Positions 23,199 to 32,705 of a DNA stretch of 64,000 nt are shown here, piece by piece. The stretch is from Halomonas sp. 707D7 (GTDB lineage: Bacteria > Pseudomonadota > Gammaproteobacteria > Pseudomonadales > Halomonadaceae). The translations under genes and the position numbers were made by a program. Location of the stretch: the NCBI RefSeq assembly GCF_024158715.1, contig NZ_JAMZBC010000001.1, forward strand, positions 1-64,000, read 5' to 3'. The notes under the pieces were generated by a model. It was given only the letters and a program-made list of their open reading frames with translations, made no database searches and was not told the origin of the DNA. Positions within the stretch are counted from its first letter, which is position 1. Every line of letters starts with the position of its first letter.

Positions 23199-23221
23199 TT
23201 TGCAGGTTCAGCTCCTGCAAA
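23199..23221 (+). promoter_or_regulatory. Stem-loop in the leader of the flavodoxin gene
   Basis: TTTGCAGG/CCTGCAAA, perfect 8-bp stem with a 7-base loop, ending 16 bases before the start codon. Close enough to influence translation; function unknown. Confidence 0.45.
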
Positions 23222-23237
23222 GCGTTACAGGATACCG

Positions 23238-23699
23238 ATGATGCCCAAGCTTTCGATTGTCGTGGGTACCATGTACGGCGGCGCACTGGATGTCGCCGAG
23301 CAGGTCAAGCCCTTGTTCGAGACCGCTGGCTACGATGTCGCTATCTTCGAGCAGCCGAGTCTCGAGGATCTCCAGGCGTGCGAACTTGCGCTGTTCTGCA
23401 TCTCTACCACCGGCAGCGGCGACTTCCCCGGTAATATCGTGCCGTTCGTGCGCCGCCTGCGCGACGAGAGCCCGGCGCTGAACGCCATGCGCTACGGCAT
23501 GATCGCCCTCGGTGACAGCTCCTACGGCGATACCTTCTGCGGCGCAGGGCGAGCGCTCGATGCGCTTTTGGAGGAGCTCGGAGCCCGGCGTCTGGGCGAG
23601 CGCCTGGAGGTCGATGCCATGGAAACGTTCATGGCCGACGACGCCGCCGTCCCATGGGCGGAGCAGTGGATCGACGAACACGCGTTGACGGTCGTCTGA
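23238..23699 (+). CDS. MioC-like flavodoxin domain protein
   Basis: Stand-alone FMN-binding flavodoxin fold, 153 residues. The phosphate loop is VGTMYGGALDVAEQ at about residues 8-21, the isoalloxazine loops are STTGSGDFPGN and LGDSSYGDTFCGAG. Short-chain, closest in feel to MioC/YqcA-type proteins and sulfite reductase flavodoxin domains. The stop codon overlaps the start of the next gene (TGATG), so the two are likely co-translated. Redox partner unknown. Confidence 0.85.
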   Translation: MMPKLSIVVGTMYGGALDVAEQVKPLFETAGYDVAIFEQPSLEDLQACELALFCISTTGSGDFPGNIVPFVRRLRDESPALNAMRYGMIALGDSSYGDTFCGAGRALDALLEELGARRLGERLEVDAMETFMADDAAVPWAEQWIDEHALTVV

Positions 23700-24067
23700 T
23701 GCAGACGGTCTCCGCCGAACGCGTCAGCGTCACGCTGGGTCTGTGCGTCGTGATGCTCTCCATCGTGCCGCGCTATCTCGCCGGTGGCCACCAGACGCAC
23801 CTGACCATGCTGCTCATCGCTCTGGCGGTGGTCATCGGTGCAGCGGTGCTCCAGTGGCGTCTGCTGGCATCAACGCAGCGCGGCGCGCTGGCGGCGCTGC
23901 TCAAGCGTCTGGCCGTCATGATGCTGGCCGGCGCGGTGGTGATGGGCGCCTGGCATGCGCTGATGACCGACTGGATCAGCTGGCAGCGGTTCATCTCCCA
24001 TGCCGCCACCTGCGGGTTGCTGCTTCACGCCGTGACCCTCGGGTGGCGCCGCAGCACCCAGCACTAG
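23699..24067 (+). CDS. Small integral membrane protein of unknown function
   Basis: 122 residues with about four hydrophobic segments: roughly residues 10-25, 33-50, 68-86 and 98-113. No family recognised. Start taken at ATG 23699, which overlaps the upstream flavodoxin stop by one base; an in-frame start at 23654 lies inside the flavodoxin gene and is less likely. Conserved Trp/His residues (WHALMTDWISWQRFISHAA) are notable. Coupling suggests a membrane partner for the flavodoxin, which is only inference. Confidence 0.65.
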   Translation: MQTVSAERVSVTLGLCVVMLSIVPRYLAGGHQTHLTMLLIALAVVIGAAVLQWRLLASTQRGALAALLKRLAVMMLAGAVVMGAWHALMTDWISWQRFISHAATCGLLLHAVTLGWRRSTQH

Positions 24068-24137
24068 GGGAAAACGACAATTTCAGTGCCGGTGCCTTGT
24101 AATCGCCCGGCGCGCCCCCATCTTGCGAGCATGGTGC

Positions 24138-24166
24138 TTGCCACTGCACGCCGGGGTTCTTAAAAT
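24138..24166 (+). promoter_or_regulatory. tig promoter
   Basis: TTGCCA (24138-24143), exactly 17 bases, TAAAAT (24161-24166): a good sigma-70 match about 74 bp before the tig start codon. Confidence 0.7.
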
Positions 24167-24239
24167 TGCTCCCTTGAACACCGAATACGCACTGAACATC
24201 AAGCAATCAACACAAAGCCCAGCCGCTAGAGGACAATTC

Positions 24240-25580
24240 ATGCAAGTTTCTGTCGAGACGACCTCCCCCATCGAACGCCGTATCACCATCCAGGTACCGG
24301 CCGCCGACATCGACGAGGCCGTCAGCGCTCGCTTGAAAGACACCGCGAAGAACGTTCGCCTGAACGGTTTTCGCCAGGGCCGGGTACCCATGGACGTCGT
24401 TCGCCAGCGCTACGGCGCCAGCGTGCGCAACGAGGTCGTGGGCGAGGTGATGCGCGAGCGCTACGTGCGTGCGATCACCGATGAAGGACTCAACCCCGCC
24501 GGTTTCCCGAAGATCGAGCCGAAGGTCAACGAGGCGGGCAAGGATTTCGAATTCGTGGCGGTCATGGAAGGGTATCCGCAGGGCGAACTCAGCTCGATCG
24601 AGGGCACTGAAGTCGAGCGTCCGGTCGTGAGCGTCACCGATGCCGACGTCGACGAGATGATCGAGACGCTGCGCAAGCAGAACGCCGAATGGAAGGAAGA
24701 CGACAAGGCCGCCGAAGACGGCGATCAGGTCACCATCGATTTCCAGGGCTTTTTGGGCGACGAGCCTTTCGAAGGCGGCAGTGCCGAAGGCCACGCGCTG
24801 GTGATCGGTTCCAACAGCTTCATCCCGGGCTTCGAGGAGCAGCTGATCGGTGCCAAGGCCGGTGAAGAGAAGACCCTGACCGTGACCTTCCCCGAGGACT
24901 ACCAGGCCGAGCACCTGGCGGGCAAGGAAGCGACCTTCAAGGTCAAGGTCCACAAGGTCAGCACCCAGGCGCTGCCCGAGGTCGACCAGAGCTTCTTCGA
25001 GCGCTTCGGTATCGAGGACGGCGACGAGGCCAAGTTCCGCGCCGAGATCAAGAAGAACATGACCCGTGAAGCCTCCCAGGCGGTCGACAATCGCGTCAAG
25101 CAGCAGGTGCTCGACGCGCTGAAGAAGGCCAACGAGATCACCGTGCCGAGCGCGCTGGTCCAGCAGGAGACCGACGGCATGAAGCGCCAGGCTGCGCAGC
25201 AGTTCGGCCTCGGTGAAGACTTCGACGTCAGCCAGCTGCCCAACGAGCTGTTCGAGGAGCAGGCGCGTGGCCGCGTCCAGGTCGGCCTGCTGCTGGCCGA
25301 AGTGATCAAGACTCACGAGCTCGACGCCGACGACGCCGCGATCAAGGCCAAGGTCGAGGAGCTGGCCGAGCAGTACCAGGACCCGTCCGAAGTCGTCGAC
25401 TACTACATGGGTAACGACGAGCTCAAGACCCAGGTCAAGTCCGCCATCCTCGAAGAGAAGGCGGTCGACAAGCTTCTCGAGCAGGCGACGGTCAAGGATG
25501 TCGAAATGACCTACCAGCAGGCGCTGGCCGCTGCCCAGCAGCAGGCAGAGCAGGGCGAAGGCGAAGAGTCCGAGGCCTGA
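24240..25580 (+). CDS. tig: Trigger factor (ribosome-associated chaperone and prolyl isomerase)
   Basis: 446 residues. N-terminal ribosome-binding domain begins [17 protein letters not shown] and has the docking signature [17 protein letters not shown]; the FKBP-type isomerase domain follows ([20 protein letters not shown]...[11 protein letters not shown]), then the long helical C-terminal arms. ATG 24240 gives the standard N-terminus; an upstream in-frame ATG at 24123 lies before the promoter -35 and is rejected. It starts the tig-clpP-clpX-lon protein-quality cluster. Confidence 0.98.
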   Translation: MQVSVETTSPIERRITIQVPAADIDEAVSARLKDTAKNVRLNGFRQGRVPMDVVRQRYGASVRNEVVGEVMRERYVRAITDEGLNPAGFPKIEPKVNEAGKDFEFVAVMEGYPQGELSSIEGTEVERPVVSVTDADVDEMIETLRKQNAEWKEDDKAAEDGDQVTIDFQGFLGDEPFEGGSAEGHALVIGSNSFIPGFEEQLIGAKAGEEKTLTVTFPEDYQAEHLAGKEATFKVKVHKVSTQALPEVDQSFFERFGIEDGDEAKFRAEIKKNMTREASQAVDNRVKQQVLDALKKANEITVPSALVQQETDGMKRQAAQQFGLGEDFDVSQLPNELFEEQARGRVQVGLLLAEVIKTHELDADDAAIKAKVEELAEQYQDPSEVVDYYMGNDELKTQVKSAILEEKAVDKLLEQATVKDVEMTYQQALAAAQQQAEQGEGEESEA

Positions 25581-25588
25581 TCCAACGC

Positions 25589-25609
25589 GTGGCGCGCCCG
25601 GCGCGCCAC
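25589..25609 (+). repeat. Perfect inverted repeat between tig and clpP
   Basis: GTGGCGCGC/GCGCGCCAC, 9-bp GC-rich stem with 3-base loop, 8 bases after the tig stop and 29 bases before clpP. Followed by TCTCTTA, not a true U-tract, so at most an attenuator or mRNA-processing hairpin. Confidence 0.6.
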
Positions 25610-25638
25610 TCTCTTACCGGACGCAAGGAATCACCCGA

Positions 25639-26256
25639 ATGAGTGAGTTTGATATTCAAAACGCCGGCGGTTTGGTACCCATGGTGGTCGAGCAGAGCGC
25701 CAAGGGCGAACGCGCCTACGATATCTATTCGCGCCTTCTCAAGGAGCGCGTCATTTTCCTCGTCGGGCCGGTCGAAGATTACATGGCCAACCTGGTCGTG
25801 GCGCAAATGCTGTTCCTGGAGTCCGAGAATCCCGACAAGGATATCCATCTTTATATCAACTCGCCTGGTGGCTCGGTCACGGCAGGCATGTCGATCTACG
25901 ACACCATGCAGTTCATCAAGCCGGACGTCTCGACCGTGTGTATCGGTCAGGCGGCGAGCATGGGCGCGCTTCTGCTGACCGCAGGTGCCGCGGGCAAGCG
26001 GTACTGCCTGCCCAACTCGCGCGTGATGATCCACCAGCCGCTCGGCGGCTACCAGGGTCAGGCATCGGACATCGAGATCCACACTCGGGAAATCCTCGGC
26101 ATCCGCGAGAAGCTGAACCAGATTCTCGCCCACCATACGGGCCAGGATATCGAGAAAGTGGCGCGTGATACCGACCGCGACAATTTCATGAGCGCCGACA
26201 AGGCTCAAGAGTACGGCCTGATCGACGCAGTGCTGGATAAGCGCCCTACATCCTGA
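25639..26256 (+). CDS. clpP: ATP-dependent Clp protease proteolytic subunit
   Basis: Serine protease subunit, 205 residues including a short propeptide. The catalytic triad is visible as Ser107 ([10 protein letters not shown]), His132 (MIHQPLGG) and Asp181 (DTDRDNFM). Forms the 14-mer chamber fed by ClpX, whose gene starts 75 bp downstream. SD AAGGA precedes the ATG. Confidence 0.98.
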   Translation: MSEFDIQNAGGLVPMVVEQSAKGERAYDIYSRLLKERVIFLVGPVEDYMANLVVAQMLFLESENPDKDIHLYINSPGGSVTAGMSIYDTMQFIKPDVSTVCIGQAASMGALLLTAGAAGKRYCLPNSRVMIHQPLGGYQGQASDIEIHTREILGIREKLNQILAHHTGQDIEKVARDTDRDNFMSADKAQEYGLIDAVLDKRPTS

Positions 26257-26331
26257 TAGCGTTATCGGATTCCCGCTTTTCCAACGAGCTTTCAAGGCGG
26301 CGAGCGCCGCCGCAGCGATAGAGGTACGCCA

Positions 26332-27612
26332 ATGGCCGACGGCAAAGGCAAGGACGAAGGTGGCAAGCTGCTCTACTGCTCGTTTTGTGGCAAGAACCAG
26401 AACGAAGTACGCAAGCTGATTGCCGGCCCGTCCGTATATATCTGCGATGAGTGTGTCGATCTGTGCAACGACATCATTCGCGAGGAAGTTCTCGAAGCCG
26501 ATGCCGAGAGCGACGAGGAGCGTCTGCCTACGCCTCGCGAAATTCGCCATACCCTGGATGACTACGTCATTGGCCAGGACCGTGCCAAGATGGTGCTGTC
26601 GGTGGCGGTTTACAACCACTACAAGCGCCTGAAGAGCGACGTGCGCGATGGCGACGTGGAGCTGGGTAAATCCAATATCCTGCTGATTGGCCCGACCGGT
26701 AGCGGCAAAACGCTGCTGGCGGAAACCATGGCCAGGCTTCTGAACGTACCCTTCACTATCGCTGACGCGACCACGCTGACCGAAGCGGGCTACGTGGGCG
26801 AGGATGTCGAGAACATCATCCAGAAGCTGCTGCAGAAGTGCGACTACGATGTCGAGAAAGCCGAGCGCGGCATCGTCTACATCGACGAGATCGACAAGAT
26901 CTCGCGCAAGTCGGACAACCCCTCGATCACCCGCGACGTGTCGGGCGAGGGCGTCCAGCAGGCGCTTCTGAAGCTGATCGAAGGCACCACCGCCTCGGTT
27001 CCGCCCCAAGGCGGGCGCAAGCACCCGCAGCAGGAGTTCGTGCAGGTCAACACTGCCAACATCCTGTTCATCGTGGGCGGCGCCTTCGCCGGGCTCGACA
27101 ACGTCATTCGTGACCGCGCCGAGAAGGGCGGCATCGGCTTCAACGCCAGCGTCAAGAGCAAGGAGTCCTCGCGCGGCGTGGGTGAGGTGCTGGCCGGCGT
27201 CGAGCCGGAGGATCTGGTCAAGTTCGGCCTGATTCCGGAGTTCGTCGGTCGTCTGCCGGTGATCGCCACGCTCACCGAGCTGACCGAGGACGCGTTGATC
27301 CAGATCCTGACCGAGCCCAAGAACTCGCTGGTCAAGCAGTACGCCAAGCTCTTCGAGATGGAGGACGTGGCACTGGAGTTTCGCGAGGAGGCGCTGCGCG
27401 CCGTTGCCGCCAAGGCGATGGAGCGCAAGACCGGTGCTCGCGGCCTGCGCTCGATTCTCGAATCGGTGCTGCTCGACACCATGTACGAGATCCCCTCGCT
27501 CGAGGACGTCAGCAAGGTGGTCATCGACGAGTCGGTCATCGCGGGCGAAAGCCAGCCGCTTCTGATCTACTCCAACCAGCAGAAGGCTCGCGTCGACGGC
27601 ACCGACGGCTAG
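26332..27612 (+). CDS. clpX: ClpX ATPase subunit of ClpXP
   Basis: Unfoldase of 426 residues. N-terminal C4 zinc domain (CSFCGKNQ...CDECVDLC), Walker A GPTGSGKT, Walker B IDEIDKIS, the pore loop GYVGEDV, the ClpP-contacting IGF loop (GIGFNASV) and sensor-2 region [10 protein letters not shown] are all present. Full length. Cotranscription with clpP is likely; a hairpin follows the gene. Confidence 0.98.
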   Translation: MADGKGKDEGGKLLYCSFCGKNQNEVRKLIAGPSVYICDECVDLCNDIIREEVLEADAESDEERLPTPREIRHTLDDYVIGQDRAKMVLSVAVYNHYKRLKSDVRDGDVELGKSNILLIGPTGSGKTLLAETMARLLNVPFTIADATTLTEAGYVGEDVENIIQKLLQKCDYDVEKAERGIVYIDEIDKISRKSDNPSITRDVSGEGVQQALLKLIEGTTASVPPQGGRKHPQQEFVQVNTANILFIVGGAFAGLDNVIRDRAEKGGIGFNASVKSKESSRGVGEVLAGVEPEDLVKFGLIPEFVGRLPVIATLTELTEDALIQILTEPKNSLVKQYAKLFEMEDVALEFREEALRAVAAKAMERKTGARGLRSILESVLLDTMYEIPSLEDVSKVVIDESVIAGESQPLLIYSNQQKARVDGTDG

Positions 27613-27649
27613 TGCGCCTTTCGACCTGAGTGCTCGCAAAAGCCAATCC

Positions 27650-27673
27650 AAGGGGTCGCCTAGGCGACCCCTT
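27650..27673 (+). terminator. Hairpin after clpX, weak terminator candidate
   Basis: AAGGGGTCG/CGACCCCTT stem (inner bases GCC-TA-GGC can extend it) 37 bases after the clpX stop, but the downstream sequence TTGCCGTTG is only partly T-rich. Confidence 0.5.
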
Positions 27674-27754
27674 GCCGTTGACTGAGCCGCGCCCGGGCCT
27701 GGCCGCTGCGCGAACCCGGGGCTCGGGTCATCGAGCCGCGTCTTCCATACTGTC

Positions 27755-27790
27755 AAGCGCTTTAAAGTGGTAACGCTTCACCAAGCGCTT
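27755..27790 (+). repeat. Two copies of palindromic AAGCGCTT before lon
   Basis: AAGCGCTT at 27755-27762 and again at 27783-27790, 28 bp apart, within 60 bp of the lon start. Each octamer is self-complementary. They may be a regulator site pair or form a transcript hairpin. I could not find a convincing sigma-32 promoter. Confidence 0.4.
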
Positions 27791-27814
27791 CTCCGATTTT
27801 GAGGAACGTCTGCG

Positions 27815-30235
27815 ATGCAGCAGAACGCCGATCAGACACAGTGTTTACCCATGTTGCCGCTGCGCGACGTGGTTGTTTACCCGCAAATGGTGATCCCGCT
27901 GTTCGTGGGTCGGGAAAAGTCCATCCAGGCACTCGAGGCCGCGATGGAGTCGGACAAGCGCGTTCTCCTGGTGGCCCAGCGCGAAGCCTCCCAGGACGAG
28001 CCGGACAACGACGATCTCTACCGCATGGGCACCGTGGCCGACATCATGCAGCTTCTGAAGCTGCCGGACGGCACGGTCAAGGTGCTGATCGAAGGCAACT
28101 TCCGCGCCGACGTGGTCGACATCGAGGAGAACGAGGCGGGCTATACCCAGGCACACCTGATCCCGCGCGAGAGCGAGCCGCTCACCTCGCGCGAGCAGGA
28201 GGCGCTGGTGCGCGTGCTGCTCAACCAATTCGAGCAGTACGTCAAGCTCTCCAAGAAGGTGCCCAACGAGGTGCTCAATTCGCTCTCCGGCATCGAGGAC
28301 CCGAGCCGGCTGGTGGATACCATCTGCGCCCACCTGTCGCTGAAGATCGGCGACAAGCAGGAGCTTCTCGAGATGGATCGCGTGCGCGATCGCATCGAGC
28401 ACCTGATGGCGTTGATCGAGTCGGAGATCGATCTTCTCCAGGTCGAGAAGCGCATCCGCTCTCGGGTCAAGGAGCAGATGGAGAAGACTCAGCGCGAGTA
28501 CTATCTCAACGAGCAGATGAAGGCCATCCAGAAGGAGATGGGCGAGCTCGACGACGTGCCCAACGAGGCCGAGAAGTACGAGCGCGCCATCAAGGAATCC
28601 GGCATGCCCAAGGAGGCCGCCGAGAAAGCCACCCAGGAGCTTAACAAGCTCAAGATGATGGCGAGCAACTCGGCGGAAGCCACCGTGGTGCGCTCCTACC
28701 TCGACTGGCTAGTCGCCGTGCCCTGGAAAAAGCGTACCCGCGTCAAGCACGACCTGGTCAAGGCTCAGGAAGTGCTCGACGAGGATCACTATGGCCTTGA
28801 GGAGGTCAAGGCGCGCATTCTCGAATACCTCGCGGTGCAGAAGCGGGTCAAGAAGATGAAAGGGCCGGTGCTGTGCCTAGTCGGCCCGCCCGGGGTGGGC
28901 AAGACCTCTCTGGGACAGTCGATCGCCCGTGCCACCAATCGCAAGTACGTGCGCCTGGCGCTCGGCGGGGTGCGCGACGAGTCCGAGATTCGCGGCCACC
29001 GACGCACCTACATCGGCTCGCTTCCCGGCAAGCTGATGCAACGCATGGCCCGCGCCGAGGTCAAGAACCCGCTGTTTCTGCTCGACGAGGTCGACAAGCT
29101 CGGCATGGATCACCGGGGTGATCCCGCCTCGGCGCTGCTCGAGGTGCTCGACCCGGAACAGAACAGCAGCTTCAGCGATCACTACCTCGAGCTCGATTAC
29201 GATCTCTCGGAGACGCTGTTCATCTGTACCGCCAACTCGATGAACATCCCCGGGCCGCTGCTGGACCGCATGGAGATCATTCGTCTGCCCGGCTACACCG
29301 AGGACGAGAAGCTCGCCATCGCTAGGCGCTACCTGCTGCCCAAGCAGCTCGGCGCTAACGGCCTGAAGCCCGACGAGCTGGCCCTCGACGACGAGGCGCT
29401 TCTGGAGCTGGTGCGCTACTACACCCGCGAGGCCGGGGTGCGCGAGCTCGAGCGCCAGATCGCCAAGGTGTGCCGCAAGGTGCTGCGCGAGCATGTCGAG
29501 GCCGAGGTGAGTGCCAAGAAAGCGGGTGCGACGGTTGCGCGCACGCTCACTGCCGAAGACATCGAGACCTACGCCGGCGTGCGCCGCTACAGCTATGGCC
29601 TGGCCGAGAAGGAAGACCAGGTCGGCCGCGTGACCGGGCTTGCCTGGACCTCCGTGGGTGGCGAGATCCTGACCATCGAGTCCGTCGTTACCCCCGGCAA
29701 GGGGCGGTTGAACAAGACCGGCTCGCTCGGTGACGTGATGAAGGAGTCGGTGAGCGCGGCCCAGACCGTGGTCAAGGCCCGGGCGGCGGCGTTCGCGATC
29801 GATCCGCAGCGTTTCGAGAACGAGGATCTGCACATTCACGTGCCGGAAGGCGCCACGCCCAAGGATGGCCCGAGTGCGGGGATCGCCATGGTGACGGCGA
29901 TCATTTCCGCCTACACCCAGCGCCCGGTACGCTGCGATGTCGCCATGACCGGTGAGGTCAATCTGCGCGGCGAAGTGCTGCCCATCGGCGGGCTCAAGGA
30001 GAAATTGCTGGCAGCCCGCCGGGGTGGTATAAAGACCGTCCTGATCCCTGAGGAAAATCGTCGTGATCTCAAGGAAGTACCGGACAATATCAAGGGAGCG
30101 CTCGATATTCGCCCGGTACGCTGGATAGATGATGTATTGACGGTCGCGCTGGCCGATGAAGCGGTAGAAGGAGCGACGACGCTCGCCGGTACCGATCCAT
30201 CGTTCAAGGGTACTACCGCTGCCAGCACGCACTAA
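27815..30235 (+). CDS. lon: ATP-dependent protease Lon
   Basis: 806 residues. N-terminal substrate-recognition LON domain ([24 protein letters not shown]), a coiled-coil linker, AAA+ domain with Walker [10 protein letters not shown] and sensor segments, then the protease domain with the Ser-Lys dyad region DGPSAGIAM and the downstream Lys in [14 protein letters not shown]. Full length. GAGGA precedes the ATG. In E. coli the order clpX-lon-hupB-ppiD is the same. Confidence 0.98.
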   Translation: MQQNADQTQCLPMLPLRDVVVYPQMVIPLFVGREKSIQALEAAMESDKRVLLVAQREASQDEPDNDDLYRMGTVADIMQLLKLPDGTVKVLIEGNFRADVVDIEENEAGYTQAHLIPRESEPLTSREQEALVRVLLNQFEQYVKLSKKVPNEVLNSLSGIEDPSRLVDTICAHLSLKIGDKQELLEMDRVRDRIEHLMALIESEIDLLQVEKRIRSRVKEQMEKTQREYYLNEQMKAIQKEMGELDDVPNEAEKYERAIKESGMPKEAAEKATQELNKLKMMASNSAEATVVRSYLDWLVAVPWKKRTRVKHDLVKAQEVLDEDHYGLEEVKARILEYLAVQKRVKKMKGPVLCLVGPPGVGKTSLGQSIARATNRKYVRLALGGVRDESEIRGHRRTYIGSLPGKLMQRMARAEVKNPLFLLDEVDKLGMDHRGDPASALLEVLDPEQNSSFSDHYLELDYDLSETLFICTANSMNIPGPLLDRMEIIRLPGYTEDEKLAIARRYLLPKQLGANGLKPDELALDDEALLELVRYYTREAGVRELERQIAKVCRKVLREHVEAEVSAKKAGATVARTLTAEDIETYAGVRRYSYGLAEKEDQVGRVTGLAWTSVGGEILTIESVVTPGKGRLNKTGSLGDVMKESVSAAQTVVKARAAAFAIDPQRFENEDLHIHVPEGATPKDGPSAGIAMVTAIISAYTQRPVRCDVAMTGEVNLRGEVLPIGGLKEKLLAARRGGIKTVLIPEENRRDLKEVPDNIKGALDIRPVRWIDDVLTVALADEAVEGATTLAGTDPSFKGTTAASTH

Positions 30236-30266
30236 GCAGGTCCGAAGAGGCTTGCATCGATAACGG

Positions 30267-30291
30267 GCGCCCGGAGCAACGGTCCGGGCGC
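30267..30291 (+). terminator. Hairpin after lon, weak terminator candidate
   Basis: GCGCCCGGA/TCCGGGCGC, 9-bp stem with a 7-base loop, 31 bases after the lon stop and before the hupB promoter. No U-tract follows. Confidence 0.45.
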
Positions 30292-30306
30292 TCGACACTG
30301 GGTCGC

Positions 30307-30336
30307 TTGACAGGTGTTTCAAGGCATTGCTATAAA
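30307..30336 (+). promoter_or_regulatory. Strong hupB promoter
   Basis: Consensus -35 TTGACA (30307-30312), 18-base spacer, TATAAA (30331-30336) with a TGC just upstream. The best sigma-70 match I found in the window, in keeping with an abundant nucleoid protein. Confidence 0.85.
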
Positions 30337-30416
30337 ACGCAGCTACGCTTTGAGGTTGTACCTGCCGGTGACCGCGCCGTTCAGAGCCATTTTGCGAAAC
30401 ATTTAAGGGGTGAAGT

Positions 30417-30689
30417 GTGAATAAGTCCGAGCTGATCGAAGCTATTGCCGCGTCTGCCGATATTCCTAAGGCAGCGGCAACTCGCGCATTGGATGCCATG
30501 GTGGAGTCCGTCACCGATAGCCTCAAGAAGGGCGACAGCGTTTCACTGGTAGGTTTCGGCACGTTCGCGATCAAGGAGCGCGCCGCCCGTACCGGTCGTA
30601 ACCCGCAGACCGGTCAGCCGATCGAGATCAGCGCTGCCAAGGTGCCCAGCTTCAAGGCCGGTAAAGCGCTGAAAGACGCCGTCAACTAA
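30417..30689 (+). CDS. hupB: DNA-binding protein HU-beta
   Basis: Histone-like protein, 90 residues, starting [21 protein letters not shown] and containing the [25 protein letters not shown] arm region that inserts in the minor groove. The start codon reads GTG (30417). Its own strong promoter and a perfect terminator make it a monocistronic unit between lon and ppiD, as in E. coli. Confidence 0.97.
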   Translation: MNKSELIEAIAASADIPKAAATRALDAMVESVTDSLKKGDSVSLVGFGTFAIKERAARTGRNPQTGQPIEISAAKVPSFKAGKALKDAVN

Positions 30690-30714
30690 TTGGCTCGCGT
30701 TTTCGTGTAACGTA

Positions 30715-30752
30715 ATGGGCGCATCGCTTGGGCGATGCGCCCATGTTTTTTT
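30715..30752 (+). terminator. Terminator after hupB
   Basis: Perfect 13-bp stem ATGGGCGCATCGC/GCGATGCGCCCAT, loop TTGG, then G and seven T. The strongest terminator in the window. Confidence 0.95.
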
Positions 30753-30802
30753 CAAGCCCCGGCAACGGGCGATGCGTTTGGCTGCGACGATCTGAGGCAA
30801 GC

Positions 30803-32623
30803 ATGCTGCAAAGTATTCGAAACGGCTCCCGAAGCTGGGGAGCCAAAATCATCATCGGGCTCATGGTGGCCGCGATGGCGCTGTTCGGCGTCGAGTCGCT
30901 GTTCAGCGCCTTTGGCCGCGATCCCAACCAGGTCGCCAGCGTCAATGGCGAGCCGATCCTGCGCCAGCAGGTGGAACTCGAGGTCCAGCGCGCGCTGCGC
31001 TCGGGCCAGGTGCCGCCGGAGCAGGAGCGCGCCCTGCGCAACGACGTACTCGACCAGCTGATCACCCAGGAGCTTCTGAGCCAGTACGCCGAGGAGGGCG
31101 GTTTCCATCTTTCCGATGATCAGCTCGACCAGGTCATCGTCACGCTGCCGGAATTCCAGGATGAGCAGGGCCGCTTCAACCCCGATATCTTCCGCAACCA
31201 GCTCGGCCGCGCCGGTTACACGCCGATGGCGTTCCGTCAGGAGCTCGAGGGCGATCTGAAACGCCGCTACCTGCAGCAGGGCATCGCGCAGAGCGACTTC
31301 AGCCTGCCAAGCGAGCGCGAGCAGATGGCGGCACTGCAGAACCAGCAGCGCAGTTTCCGCTACGTGATGCTGAACGAAGGCGATATCGATTTCACCCCGA
31401 ACGTCACCGACGAGGACGTCGAGGCTTACTACCAAGCCAACCCGGAGCGTTTCGAGCGTCCGGAGCAGGTGCAGGTCGAGTACGTGCTGATCGATCGCCA
31501 GGCGATGGCCGAGAACGTCGAGGTCGACGACGAAGCGCTCAGGCGTGCCTGGCGGGCACAGAACCGCACCGCCGAGCGACGCGTGTCGCACATCATGGTC
31601 ACTTATGGTGACGAGCGCAGTCGCGATGACGCCGAGGCGCGTGCCCAGCAGGCGCTCGACGATCTCGAACAGGGCCAGTCCTTCGAGGACACCGTGCTGC
31701 GCTACTCCGACGATACCGCCAGCGCCGAGCAGGGGGGCGATCTTGGCGTGATCGCACCGGGCATCATGGGGCAGGCCTTCGATGATGCGGCCTTCGAGCT
31801 TGCCGAAGGCGAAACCTCGGGGTTGGTCGAAATGGGCGACGCCTTCCACGTGCTGCAGGTCACCGAGGTCGAGGGCCCGAGCTTCGAGGAGCAGCGCGAA
31901 ACGCTCGCCCAGAGCGCGGCGATCAGCGAAGTCAGCGACGACTTCAACCGCCAGGTGCAGCGCCTGATCGACGAGAGCTTTGCCGCCGACGATCTCGGCA
32001 GCGTGGCCGACGATCTGGGCCTTGCACTCCAGCAGACCGGCTGGATCGCCCGCGACGAAGCGACCGGCGTTCTTTCCGAGCCCGGGGTGATGGACGAGGC
32101 GTTCAGCGAGGACGTGCTCGATGCCGGCTACAACAGCGAAGTGATCGAGCTCGACGACGACCGGCGCCTGGTGCTGCGCGTGGCGGATCATCGCGAAGCG
32201 ACCGTGCTGCCGCTGGACGAGGTGCGTGAGGAGATCGAAGGGTACGTCGCCGCCGCGCAGCGCCAGCGCGCGCTGCAGGACGAGGCCGATCGGCTGGTGG
32301 CGGCGCTCGAAGCCGGCGACGAGGTCGATGTCACCTGGCTCGAGGCCAGCGACGTCTCGCGCCAGGGCCCGGCCACGCTGCCCGCTGCGCTGATCGATGG
32401 CGTGTTCCGCCTGCCGCGCCCGGAGGAGGGCGAAAGCCGTTTCGCGAGTATCGCCATGCCCGGTACGGTAAGCGTCGTGGCGCTGGACAGCGTCGAGCAA
32501 GGTAGTGCCGACGACGACCAGCTGGGCGAGTTCATGGTCCAGTTCGCCGAGCAGATGCGTGCCCAGGCGGCGCTCGAAGGCTTGGTCAAGGCACTGCGCG
32601 ACGACGCCGACATCGAGCGCTGA
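30803..32623 (+). CDS. ppiD: Periplasmic folding chaperone PpiD (SurA-N/parvulin)
   Basis: 606 residues, anchored in the inner membrane by one N-terminal segment (about residues 12-35, IIIGLMVAAMALFGVESLF) with the bulk in the periplasm. A SurA-like N-terminal chaperone domain (GEPILRQQVELE) precedes a parvulin domain at about residues 258-356 (HIMVTYGDER...GGDLGVIAPG). Start ATG 30803 is preferred over an upstream in-frame start that lies inside the hupB terminator. Helps fold secreted and outer-membrane proteins emerging from SecYEG. Confidence 0.93.
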   Translation: MLQSIRNGSRSWGAKIIIGLMVAAMALFGVESLFSAFGRDPNQVASVNGEPILRQQVELEVQRALRSGQVPPEQERALRNDVLDQLITQELLSQYAEEGGFHLSDDQLDQVIVTLPEFQDEQGRFNPDIFRNQLGRAGYTPMAFRQELEGDLKRRYLQQGIAQSDFSLPSEREQMAALQNQQRSFRYVMLNEGDIDFTPNVTDEDVEAYYQANPERFERPEQVQVEYVLIDRQAMAENVEVDDEALRRAWRAQNRTAERRVSHIMVTYGDERSRDDAEARAQQALDDLEQGQSFEDTVLRYSDDTASAEQGGDLGVIAPGIMGQAFDDAAFELAEGETSGLVEMGDAFHVLQVTEVEGPSFEEQRETLAQSAAISEVSDDFNRQVQRLIDESFAADDLGSVADDLGLALQQTGWIARDEATGVLSEPGVMDEAFSEDVLDAGYNSEVIELDDDRRLVLRVADHREATVLPLDEVREEIEGYVAAAQRQRALQDEADRLVAALEAGDEVDVTWLEASDVSRQGPATLPAALIDGVFRLPRPEEGESRFASIAMPGTVSVVALDSVEQGSADDDQLGEFMVQFAEQMRAQAALEGLVKALRDDADIER

Positions 32624-32659
32624 GGTTCTCGTCCACTCGGACACGAGCGTTCGTCATCA

Positions 32660-32687
32660 AAAAAGCCGATCCTTGGATCGGCTTTTT
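32660..32687. terminator. Bidirectional terminator between ppiD and lpxH
   Basis: AAAAAGCCGAT/ATCGGCTTTTT stem with loop CCTTGG, A-run on one side and T-run on the other, so it can serve both the + strand ppiD and the - strand lpxH transcripts. Confidence 0.9.
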
Positions 32688-32705
32688 CGTATCTGAGTGC
32701 CTGCG

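Noticed and set aside
23066-23237. Possible tRNA gene after ihfA
   Set aside because: No cloverleaf could be drawn; the region holds only a terminator and a short hairpin.
27613-27814. Sigma-32 promoter for lon
   Set aside because: No CTTGAA-N13-15-CCCCAT-like pair was found; TCTTCCATACT is only a partial -10 match.
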